64,000 nt of DNA. Source: Pontederia crassipes. Its lineage: Eukaryota > Streptophyta > Magnoliopsida > Commelinales > Pontederiaceae. The position numbers and the translations under genes were made by a program. The notes beneath the pieces are model-generated. The model ran no database searches. It was not told the origin of the DNA and saw nothing but the letters and a program-made list of their open reading frames with translations. The first letter of the stretch is position 1. The number at the start of each line of letters is the position of its first letter. The stretch spans positions 1,364,001 through 1,428,000 of the forward strand of contig JAUKPH010000022.1 of the NCBI GenBank assembly GCA_030549335.1. Direction: 5' to 3'. Below are positions 51,027 to 61,374 of this stretch, piece by piece.

Positions 51027-53229
51027 AGAGTTCTAAAGATCTATCACCTATTAGGACACCCAAAGGTTGTAATAAGTATCTATAACTTATAGCTTTGAAC
51101 CTAACTCTAAGACTCTAATCCCCAAGAGTGTTATCTTTGATTGTAACGGTTCAACTTCGGATTGCAATAGAGTTAGAGTTCTAAAGATCTATCACCTCCT
51201 AGGACACCCAAAGGTTGTAATAAATATCTATAACTTATAGCTTTGAACCTAACTCTAAGACTCTTAATCCCCAAGAGCTTTATCATTGATTGTAACGGTT
51301 CAACTTTGGATTGTAATAGAGTTAGAGTTCTAAAGATCTTTCATCTCTTAGGACACCCAAAGGTTGTAATAAGTATCTATAACTTATAGCTTTGAACCTA
51401 ACTCTAAGACTCTAATCCCCAAGAGCTTTATCTTTGATTGTAACGGTCCAACTTCGGTTTGAAATAGAGTTAAAGTTCTAAAGATCTATCACCTCTTAGG
51501 ACACCCAAAGGTTGTAATAAGTATCTATAACTTATAGCTTTGAACCTAACTCTAAGACTCTTATCCCCAAGAGCTTTATCATTGATTGTAACGGTTCAAC
51601 TTCGGATTGCAATAGAGTTAGAGTTCTAAAGATCTATTACCTCTTAGGACATCCAAAGGTTGTAATAAGTATCTATAACTTATAGCTTTGAACCTAACTC
51701 TAAGACTCTAATCCCCAAGAGCGTTATCTTTGATTGTAACGGTTCAACTTCGGTTTGAAATAGAGTTAAAGTTCTAAAGATCAATCACCTCTTAGGACAC
51801 CCAAAGGTTGTAATAAGTATCTATAACTTATAACTTTGAACCTTACTCTAAGACTCTAATCCCCAAGAGCTTTATCTTTGATTATAAAGGTTCAACTTCG
51901 GTTTGAAATAGAGTTAAAGTTCTTTAGATCTATCACCACTTAGGACACCCAAAGGTTGTAATTAGTATCTATAACTTATAGCCTTGAACCAAACTCTAAG
52001 ACTCCAATCCCCAAGGGCGATATCTTTGATTGTAACGGTTCAACTTCGGTTTGAAATAAAGTTAAAGTTTTAAACATCTATCACCTCTTAGGACACCCAA
52101 AGGTTGTAATAAGTGTCTATAACTTATAGCTTTGAACCTAACTCTAAGACTGTAATCCCCAAGAGCATTATCTTTGATTGTAACGGTTCAACTTCGGTTT
52201 GAAATAGAGTTAAAGTTCTAAAGATCTATCAACTCTCAGGGCACCCAAAGGTTGTAATAAGTATCTATAAGTTATAGCTTTGAACCTTACTCTAAGACTC
52301 TAATCCCCAAGAGCGTTATCTTTGATTGTAACGGTTCAACTTCGGTTTGAAATAGAGTTAAAATTCTAAAGATCTATCACCTCTTAGGGCACCCAAAGGT
52401 TGTAATAAGTATCTATAACTTATAGCTTTGAACCTTACTCTAAGACTCTAATCCCCAAGAGCGTTACCTTTGATTGTAACAGTTCAACTTCGGTTTGAAA
52501 TAGAGTTAAAGTTTTAATGATCTATCACCTCTTAGGGCACCCAAAGGTTGTAATAAGTATATATAACTTATAGCTTTGAACCTTACTCTAAGACTCTAAT
52601 CCCCAAGGGCGTTATCTTTGATTGTAACGGTTCAACTTCGGTTTGAAATAGAGTTAAAGTTGTAAAGATCTATCACCTCTTAGGGCACCCAAAGAATGTA
52701 ATAAGTATCTATAACTTATAGCTTTGAGCCTAACTCTAAGACTCTTATCCCCAAGAGCTTTATCATTGATTGTAACGGTTCAACTTCGGATTGCAATAGA
52801 GTTAGAGTTCTAAAGATCTATCACCTCTTAGGACACCCAAAGGTTGTAATAAGTATCTATAACTTATAGCTTTGAACCTAACTCTAAGACTCTAATCCCC
52901 AAGAGCGTTATCTTTGATTGTAACGGTTCAACTTCGGTTTGAAATAAAGTTAAAGTTTTAAAGATCTATCACCTCTTAGGACACCCAAAGGTTGTAATAA
53001 GTATCTATAACTTATAACTTTGAACCTTACTCTAAGACTCTAATCCCCAAGAGCTTTATCTTTGATTATAACGGTTCAACTTCGGATTGCAATAGAGTTA
53101 GAGTTCTAAAGATCTATTACCTCTTAGGACATCCAAAGGTTGTAATAAGTATCTATAACTTATAGCTTTGAAGCTAACTCTAAGACTCTAATCCCCAAGA
53201 GCGTTATCTTTGATTGTAACGGTTCAACT

Positions 53230-53673
53230 TCGGTTTGAAATAGAGTTAAAGTTCTAAGGATCTATCACCTCTTAGGACACCCAAAGGTTGTAATAAGTAT
53301 CTATAACTTATAGCTTTAAATCTTACTCTAAGACTCTAATCCCCAAGAGCGTTATCTTTGATTGTAATGGTTCAACTTCGGTTCGAAATAGAGTTAAAGT
53401 TCTAAAGATCTATCACCTCTTAGGGCACCCAAAGGTTATAATAAGTATCTATAACTTATAGCTTTGAACCTTACTCTAAGACTCTAATCCCCAAGAGCGT
53501 TATCTTTGATTGAAACGGTTCAACTTCGATTTGAAATAGAGTTAAAGTTCTAAAGATCTCTCACATCTTAGGACACCCAAAGGTTGTAATAAGTATCTAT
53601 AACTTATAGCTTTGAACCTTACTCTAAGACTCTAATCCCCAAGATTGTTATCTTTGATTGTAACGGTTCAACT
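53230..53673 (+). repeat. last forward monomers, block cut by the inversion
   Basis: Three monomers ending inside a fourth. The order of variants (ctaaggatc, ggttcgaaatag, gattgaaacgg with cttcgatttg, then agatctctcacatc, then ccaagat-gttatc) is the same as in uninterrupted blocks near 12.5-13.0, 20.5-21.0, 29.6-30.0 and 33.5-33.9 kb. In those places the array goes on in the same direction after ggttcaact. Here it stops after ggttcaact at 53,673. The breakpoint is therefore inside a known block, about 134 bp into its monomer. Confidence 0.85.
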
Positions 53674-53707
53674 CTATTGCAATCCGAAGTTGAACCGTTA
53701 CAATCAA
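53654..53707. repeat. inverted-repeat centre at the strand switch
   Basis: The left arm 53,654-53,673 and right arm 53,688-53,707 are perfect reverse complements over 20 bp (ttgattgtaacggttcaact on the left). They flank a 14-nt spacer, ctattgcaatccga. Pairing can extend outward with mismatches through whole monomers, since everything to the right is the same family inverted. In the first 130 bp of each arm I count about ten mismatches. The joined sequences share AACT (53,670-53,673), which belongs to forward ggttcAACTtcgg and to inverted ctAACTctattg. This is a microhomology junction with a potential hairpin or cruciform. Confidence 0.93.
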
Positions 53708-54000
53708 TGATAAAGCTCTTGGGGATTAGAGTCTTAGAGTTAGGTTCAAAGATATAAGTTATAGATACTTATTACATCCTTTGGGTGTCCTAGGAGGTGA
53801 TAGATCTTTAGTACTTTAACTTTATTGCAAACCGAAGTTGAACCGTTACAATCAAAGATAAAGCTCTTGGGGATTAGAGTCTTAGAGTAAGTTTCAAAGT
53901 TATAAGTTATAGATACTTATTACAACTTTTGGGTGTCCTAAGAGGTGATAGATCTTTACAACTTTAACTCTATTTCAAACCGAAGTGGAACCGTTACAAT
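53674..54000 (-). repeat. first inverted monomers (type B then hybrid)
   Basis: The first inverted monomer is type B (caatccgaag, caatgataaag), followed by acatcctttggg, cctaggagg and tttagtactttaac. The next monomer has attgcaaaccgaag, a hybrid of A and B. The same series occurs from 56,336 (about 2,662 bp on, 18 x 148 - 2) and partly from 58,111, where the array is continuous upstream. The inverted side of the junction therefore also starts inside an ordinary block of the right arm. Private variants here are caaagatataag and aactttattgc. Confidence 0.83.
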
Positions 54001-55699
54001 CAAAGATAACGCTCTTGGGGATTAGAGTCTTAGAGTAAGGTTCAAAGCTATAAGTTATAGATACTTATTACAACCTTTGGGTGCCCTAAGAGGTGATAGA
54101 TCTTTAGAACTTTAACTCTATTTCAAACCGAAGTTGAACCGTTACAATCAAAGATAACGCTCTTGGGGATTAGAGTCTTAGAGTTAGGTTCAAAGCTATA
54201 AGTTATAGACACTTATTACAACCTTTGGGTGTCCTAAGAGGTGATAGATCTTTAGAACTTTAACTCTATTTCAAACCGAAGTTGAACCGTTACAATCAAA
54301 GATAACGCTCTTGGGGATTAGAGTCTTAGAGTTAGGTTCAAAGCTATAAGTTATAGACACTTATTACAACCTTTGGGTGTTCTAGGAGGTGATAGATCTT
54401 TAAAACTTTAACTCTATTTCAAACCAAAGTTGAACTGTTACAATCAAAGATAACGCTCTTGGGGATTAGAGTCTTAGAGTAAGGTTCAAAGCTATAAGTT
54501 ATAGATACTTATTACAACCTTTGGGTGCCCTAGGAGGTGATAGATCTTTAGAACTTTAACTCTATTTCAAACCGAAGTTGAACCGTTACAATCAAAGATA
54601 ACGCTCTTGGGGTTTAGAGTCTTAGAGTAAGGTTCAGAGCTATAAGTTATAGATACTTATTACAACCTTTGGTTGTCCTAAGAGGTGATAGATCTTTAGA
54701 ACTTTAACTCTATTTCAAACCGAAGTTGAACCGTTACAATCAAAGATAACACTCTTGGGGATTAGAGTCTTAGAGTAAGGTTCAAAGCTATAAGTTATAG
54801 ATACTTATTACAACCTTTGGGTGCCCTAAGAGGTGATAGATCTTTAGAACTTTAACTCTATTTCAAACCGAAGTTGAACCGTTACAATCAAAGATAATGC
54901 TCTTGGGATTAGAATCTTAGAGTAAGGTTCAAAGCTATAAGTTATAGATACTTATTACAACGTTTGGGTGTCCTAAGAGGTGATAGATCTTTAGAACTCT
55001 AACTCTATTGCAATCCGAAGTTGAACCGTTACAATCAATGATAAAGCTCTTGGGGATTAGAGTCTTAGAGTAAGGTTCAAAGCTATAAGTTATAGATACT
55101 TATTACAACCTTTGGTTGTCCTAAGAGGTGATAGATCTTTAGAACTTTAACTCTATTTCAAACCGAAATTGAACCGTTACAATCAAAGATAACGCTCTTG
55201 GGGATTAGAGTCTTAGAGTAAGGTTCAAAGCTATAAATTATAGATACTTATTACAACCTTTGGGTGCCCTAAGAGGTGATAGATCTTTAAAACTTTAACT
55301 CTATTTCAAACCGAAGTTGAACCGTTACAATCAAAGATAACGCTCTTGGGGATTAGAGTCTTAGAGTAAGGGTCAAAGCTATAAGTTATAGATACTTATT
55401 ACAACCTTTGGGTGCCCTAAGAGGTGATAGATCTTTAAAACTTTAACTCTATTTCAAACCGAAGTTGAACCGTTACAATCAAAGATAACGCTCTTGGGGT
55501 TTAGAGTCTTAGAGTAAGGTTCAAAGCTATAAGTTATAGATACTTATTACAACCTTTGGTTGTCCTAAGAGGTGATAGATCTTTAGAACTTTAACTCTAT
55601 TTCAAACCAAAGTTGAACCGTTACAATCAAAGATAACGCTCTTGGGGATTAGAGTCTTAGAGTAAGGTTCAAAGCTATAAGTTATAGATACTTATTACA

Positions 55700-56330
55700 A
55701 CCTTTGGGTGCCGTAGGAGGTGATAGATCTTTAGAACTTTAACTCTATTTCAAACCGAAGTTGAACCGTTACAATCAAAGATAACGCTCTTGGGGTTTAG
55801 AGTCTTAGAGTAAGGTTCAGAGCTATAAGTTATAGATACTTATTACAACCTTTGGTTGTCCTAAGAGGTGATAGATCTTTAGAACTTTAACTCTATTTCA
55901 AACCGAAGTTGAACCGTTACAATCAAAGATAACGCTCTTGGGGTTTAGAGTCTTAGAGTAAGGTTCAAAGCTATAAGTTATAGATACTTATTACAACCTT
56001 TGGTTGTCCTAAGAGGCGATAGATCTTTAGAACTTTAACTCTATTTCAAACCGAAGTTGAACCGTTACAATCAAAGATACGCTCTTGGGGTTTAGAGTCT
56101 TAGAGTTAGGTTCAAAGCTATAAGTTATAGACACTTATTACAACCTTTGGGTGTCCTAAGAGGTGATAGATCTTTAGAAATTTAACTCTATTTCAAACCG
56201 AAGTTGAACCGTTACAATCAAAGATAACGCTCTTGGGGTTTAGAGTCTTAGAGTAAGGTTCAAAGCTATAAGTTATAGATACTTATTACAACCTTTGGTT
56301 GTCCTAAGAGGTGATAGATCTTTAGAACTC
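55700..56330 (-). repeat. right-arm block copied 4,289 bp on
   Basis: The gtgccgtaggagg marker (about 55,710 and 59,999) and the 1-bp loss caaagatacgc (56,076 and 60,365) pair at 4,289 bp (29 x 148 - 3). The segment also carries the ggttgtcctaag and ggggtttagag variants that distinguish this arm. ttagaaatttaac follows in both copies. Confidence 0.8.
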
Positions 56331-56739
56331 TAACTCTATTGCAATCCGAAGTTGAACCGTTACAATCAATGATAAAGCTCTTGGGGATTAGAGTCTTAGA
56401 GTTAGGTTCAAAGCTATAAGTTATAGATACTTATTACATCCTTTGGGTGTCCTAGGAGGTGATAGATCTTTAGTACTTTAACTCTATTGCAAACCGAAGT
56501 TGAACCGTTACAATCAAAGATAAAGCTCTTGGGGATTAGAGTCTTAGAGTAAGTTTCAAAGTTATAAGTTATAGATACTTATTACAACCTTTGGGTGTCC
56601 TAAGAGGTGATAGATCTTTAAAACTTTAACTCTATTTCAAACCGAAGTGGAACCGTTACAATCAAAGATAACGCTCTTGGGGATTAGAGTCTTAGAGTTA
56701 GGTTCAAAGCTATAAGTTATAGACACTTATTACAACCTT

Positions 56740-57760
56740 TGGGTGTTTTAGGAGGTGATAGATCTTTAGAACTTTAACTCTATTTCAAACCAAAGTTGAA
56801 CCGTTACAATCAAAGATAACGCTCTTGGGGATTAGAGTCTTAGAGTAAGGTTCAAAGCTATAAGTTATAGATACTTATTACAACCTTTGGGTGCCCTAGG
56901 AGGTGATAGATCTTTAGAACTTTAACTCTATTTCAAACCGAAGTTGAACCGTTACAATCAAAGATAACGCACTTGGGGTTTAGAGTCTTAGAGTAAGGTT
57001 CAGAGCTATAAGTTATAGATACTTATTACATCCTTTGGGTGTCCTAGGAGGTGATAGATCTTTAGTACTTTAACTCTATTGCAAACCGAAGTTGAACCGT
57101 TACAATCAAAGATAAAGCTCTTGGGGATTAGAGTCTTAGAGTAAGTTTCAAAGTTATAAGTTATAGATACTTATTACAACCTTTGGGTGTCCTAAGAGGT
57201 GATAGATCTTTAGAACTTTAACTCTATTTCAAACCGAAGTGGAACCGTTACAATCAAAGATAACGCTCTTGGGGATTAGAGTCTTAGAGTAAGGTTCAAA
57301 GCTATAAGTTATAGATACTTATTACAACCTTTGGGTGCCCTAAGAGGTGATAGATCTTTAGAACTTTAACTCTATTTCAAACCGAAGTTGAACCGTTACA
57401 ATCAAAGATAACGCTCTTGGGGATTAGAGTCTTAGAGTTAGGTTCAAAGCTATAAGTTATAGACACTTATTACAACCTTTGGGTGTTCTAGGAGGTGATA
57501 GATCTTTAGAACTTTAACTCTATTTCAAACCAAAGTTGAACCGTTACAATCAAAGATAACGCTCTTGGGGATTAGAGTCTTAGAGTAAGGTTCAAAGCTA
57601 TAAGTTATAGATACTTATTACAACCTTTGGGTGCCCTAGGAGGTGATAGATCTTTAGAACTTTAACTCTATTTCAAACCGAAGTTGAACCGTTACAATAA
57701 AAGATAACGCTCTTGGGGTTTAGAGTCTTAGAGTAAGGTTCAGAGCTATAAGTTATAGAT
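56740..57760 (-). repeat. 740-bp (5-monomer) repeat pair, right arm, first site
   Basis: The ggtgtttta/ggtgttcta marker occurs at about 56,745 and 57,485, and ggttcagagc at about 57,001 and 57,741, both 740 bp apart. Neighbouring monomers in order have ccaaagttgaacc, gtgccctaggagg and ggttcagagc. The same five-monomer series recurs at 59.1-60.1 kb and 61.6-62.6 kb, so a pentamer is the most regular higher-order unit of this arm. Confidence 0.82.
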
Positions 57761-58859
57761 ACTTATTACAACCTTTGGTTGTCCTAAGAGGTGATAGATC
57801 TTTAGAACTTTAACTCTATTTCAAACCGAAGTTGAACCGTTACAATCAAAGATAAAGCTCTTGGGGATTAGAGTCTTAGAGTAAGTTTCAAAGTTATAAG
57901 TTATAGATACTTATTACAACTTTTGGGTGTCCTAAGAGGTGATAGATCTTTACAACTTTAACTCTATTTCAAACCGAAGTCGAACCGTTACAATCAAAGA
58001 TAACGCTCTTGGGGATTAGAATCTTAGAGTAAGGTTCAAAGCTATAAGTTATAATACTTATTACAACCTTTGGGTGTCCTAAGAGGTGATAGATCTTTAG
58101 AACTCTAACTCTATTGCAATCCGAAGTTGAACCATTACAATCAATGATAAAGCTCTTGGGATTAGAGTCTTAGAGTAAGGTTCAAAGCTATAAGTTATAG
58201 ATACTTATTACATCCTTTGGGTGTCCTAGGAGGTGATAGATCTTTAGTACTTTAACTCTATTGCAAACCGAAGTTGAACCGTTACAATCAAAGATAAAGC
58301 TCTTGGGGATTAGAGTCTTAGAGTAAGTTTCAAAGTTATAAGTTATAGATACTTATTACAACCTTTGGGTGTCCTAAGAGGTGATAGATCTTTAGAACTT
58401 TAACTCTATTTCAAACCGAAGTGGAACCGTTACAATCAAAGATAACGCTCTTGGGGATTAGAGTCTTAGAGTAAGGTTCAAAGCTATAAGTTATAGATAC
58501 TTATTACAACCTTTGGGTGCCCTAAGAGGTGATAGATCTTTAGAACTTTAACTCTATTTCAAACCGAAGTTGAACCGTTACAATCAAAGATAACGCTCTT
58601 GGGGATTAGAGTCTTAGAGTTAGGTTCAAAGCTATAAGTTATAGACACTTATTACAACCTTTGGGTGTTCTAGGAGGTGATAGATCTTTAGAACTTTAAC
58701 TCTATTTCAAACCAAAGTTGAACCGTTACAATCAAAGATAACGCTCTTGGGGATTAGAGTCTTAGAGTAAGGTTCAAAGTTATAAGTTATAGATACTTAT
58801 TACAACTTTTGGGTGTCCTAAGAGGTGATAGATCTTTACAACTTTAACTCTATTTCAAA

Positions 58860-61370
58860 CCGAAGTGGAACCGTTACAATCAAAGATAACGCTCTTGGGG
58901 ATTAGAGTCTTAGAGTAAGGTTCAAAGCTATAAGTTATAGATACTTATTACAACCTTTGTGTGTCCTAAGAGGTGATAGATCTTTAGAACTTTAACTCTA
59001 TTTCAATCCGAAGTTGAACCGTTACAATCAAAGATAACGCTCTTGGGGATTAGAGTCTTAGAGTTAGGTTCAACGCTATAAGTTATAGACACTTATTACA
59101 ACCTTTGGGTGTTCTAGGAGGTGATAGATCTTTAGAACTTTAACTCTATTTCAAACCAAAGTTGAACCGTTACAATCAAAGATAACGCTCTTGGGGATTA
59201 GAGTCTTAGAGTAAGGTTCAAAGCTATAAGTTATAGATACTTATTACAACCTTTGGGTGCCCTAGGAGGTGATAGATCTTTAGAACTTTAACTCTATTTC
59301 AAACCGAAGTTGAACCGTTACAATCAAAGATAACGCTCTTGGGGTTTAGAGTCTTAGAGTAAGGTTCAGAGCTATAAGTTATAGATACTTATTACAACCT
59401 TTGGTTGTCCTAAGAGGTGATAGATCTTTAGAACTTTAACTCTATTTCAAACCGAAGTTGAACCGTTACAATCAAAGATAAAGCTCTTGGGGATTAGAGT
59501 CTTAGAGTAAGTTTCAAAGTTATAAGTTATAGATACTTATTACAACTTTTGGGTGTCCTAAGAGGTGATAGATCTTTACAACTTTAACTCTATTTCAAAC
59601 CGAAGTGGAACCGTTACAATCAAAGATAACGCTCTTGGGGATTAGAGTCTTAGAGTAAGGTTCAAAGCTATAAGTTATAGATACTTATTACAACCTTTGG
59701 GTGCCCTAAGAGGTGATAGATCTTTAGAACTTTAACTCTATTTCAAACCGAAGTTGAACCGTTACAATCAAAGATAACGCTCTTGGGGATTAGAGTCTTA
59801 GAGTTAGGTTCAAAGCTATAAGTTATAGACACTTATTACAACCTTTGGGTGTTCTAGGAGGTGATAGATCTTTAGAACTTTAACTCTATTTCAAACCAAA
59901 GTTGAACCGTTACAATCAAAGATAACGCTCTTGGGGATTAGAGTCTTAGAGTAAGGTTCAAAGCTATAAGTTATAGATACTTATTACAACCTTTGGGTGC
60001 CGTAGGAGGTGATAGATCTTTAGAACATTAACTCTATTTCAAACCGAAGTTGAACCGTTACAATCAAAGATAACGCTCTTGGGGTTTAGAGTCTTAGAGT
60101 AAGGTTCAGAGCTATAAGTTATAGATACTTATTACAACCTTTGGTTGTCCTAAGAGGTGATAGATCTTTAGAACTTTAACTCTATTTCAAACCGAAGTTG
60201 AACCGTTACAATCAAAGATAACGCTCTTGGGGTTTAGAGTCTTAGAGTAAGGTTCAAAGCTATAAGTTATAGATACTTATTACAACCTTTGGTTGTCCTA
60301 AGAGGTGATAGATCTTTAGAACTTTAACTCTATTTCAAACCGAAGTTGAACCGTTACAATCAAAGATACGCTCTTGGGGTTTAGAGTCTTAGAGTTAGGT
60401 TCAAAGCTATAAGTTATAGACACTTATTACAACCTTTGGGTGTCCTAAGAGGTGATAGATCTTTAGAAATTTAACTCTATTTCAAACCGAAGTTGAACCG
60501 TTACAATCAAAGATAACGCTCTTGGGGTTTAGAGTCTTAGAGTAAGGTTCAAAGCTATAAGTTATAGATACTTATTACAACCTTTGGTTGTCCTAAGAGG
60601 TGATAGATCTTTAGAACTTTAACTCTATTTCAAACCGAAGTTAAACCGTTACAATCAAAGATAACGCTCTTGGGGTTTAGAGTCTTAGAGTAAGGTTCAA
60701 AGCTATAAGTTATAGATACTTATTACAACCTTTGGTTGTCCTAAGAGGTGATAGATCTTTAGAACTTTAACTCTATTTCAAACCGAAGTTGAACCGTTAC
60801 AATCAAAGATAACGCTCTTGGGGATTAGAGTCTTTGAGTAAGGTTCAAAGCTTTAAGTTATAGATATTTATTACAACCTTTGGGTGCCCTAAGAGGTGAT
60901 AGATCTTTAGAACTTTAACTCTTTTTCAAACCGAAGTTGAACCGTTACAATCAAAGATAACGCTCTTGGGGATTAGAGTCTTAGAGTAAGGTTCAAAGCT
61001 ATAAGTTATAGATACTTATTACAACCTTTGGGTGCCCTAAGAGGTGATAGATCTTTAAAACTTTAACTCTATTTGAAACCGAAGTTGAACCGTTACAATC
61101 AAAGATAACGCTCTTGGGGTTTAGAGTCTTAGAGTAAGGTTCAAAGCTATAAGTTATAGATACTTATTACAACCTTTGGTTGTCCTAAGAGGTGATAGAT
61201 CTTTAGAACTTTAACTCTATTTCAAACCGAAGTTGAACCGTTACAATGAAAGATAACGCTCTTGGGGATTAGAGTCTTAGAGTTAGGTTCAAAGCTATAA
61301 GTTATAGATACTTATTACAACCTTTGGGTGCCCTAAGAGGTGATAGATCTTTAGAACTTTAACTCTATTT
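58860..61370 (-). repeat. 2,515-bp right-arm block, copy 1 (17 monomers)
   Basis: Copy 2 starts at about 61,375. Markers pair at 2,515-2,516 bp: tttgtgtg at 58,956 and 61,471, ggttcaacgctata at 59,071 and 61,586, gttctagg at 59,111 and 61,626 and again at 59,851 and 62,366, gtgccgtagg at 59,999 and 62,514, and tctttgagtaagg with caaagctttaag at about 60,831 and 63,347. The middle, about 60.23-60.77 kb, does not match its counterpart. There copy 1 holds the caaagatacgc series from 56 kb. So a segment was replaced in one copy after duplication. Confidence 0.83.
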
Positions 61371-61374
61371 CAAA

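Larger units (their letters stand above)
1..53673 (+). repeat. 148-bp satellite array, forward arm
   Basis: About 363 head-to-tail copies of a 148-bp monomer, with no interruption by other sequence. The phase is set here at agttaaag, which recurs at 1, 149 and 297 and onward. Each copy carries the same landmarks in order: agttaaagttctaaagatct, atcacctcttagg, cacccaaaggttgtaataag, tctataacttatagc, tttgaacctt, ctctaatccccaagagcg, tttgattgtaacggttcaac, ttcggtttgaaatag. Most copies differ from consensus by a few substitutions. Indels are rare and mostly 1 bp. Since 148 is not a multiple of 3, reading frames shift between monomers and no frame is conserved, so this is not coding. The array enters from the left edge already in repeat. 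A large satellite block, probably centromeric or pericentromeric, is the best reading. The structure is certain; the chromosomal role is inferred. Confidence 0.97.

Noticed and set aside
1..53673. CRISPR-like array
   Set aside because: The full 148 bp is conserved from unit to unit. There is no short constant repeat alternating with unique spacers, no leader and no cas gene.
53654..53707. Rho-independent terminator hairpin
   Set aside because: The stem arises from the meeting of two opposite satellite arms, the loop is 14 nt, no T-run follows, and there is no gene to terminate.
53600..53760. Inversion as a simple sequencing foldback artefact
   Set aside because: A foldback would give mirrored identical arms. 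Here about ten mismatches occur in the first 130 bp and variant content differs further out. An assembly misjoin between separate arrays is still not excluded.
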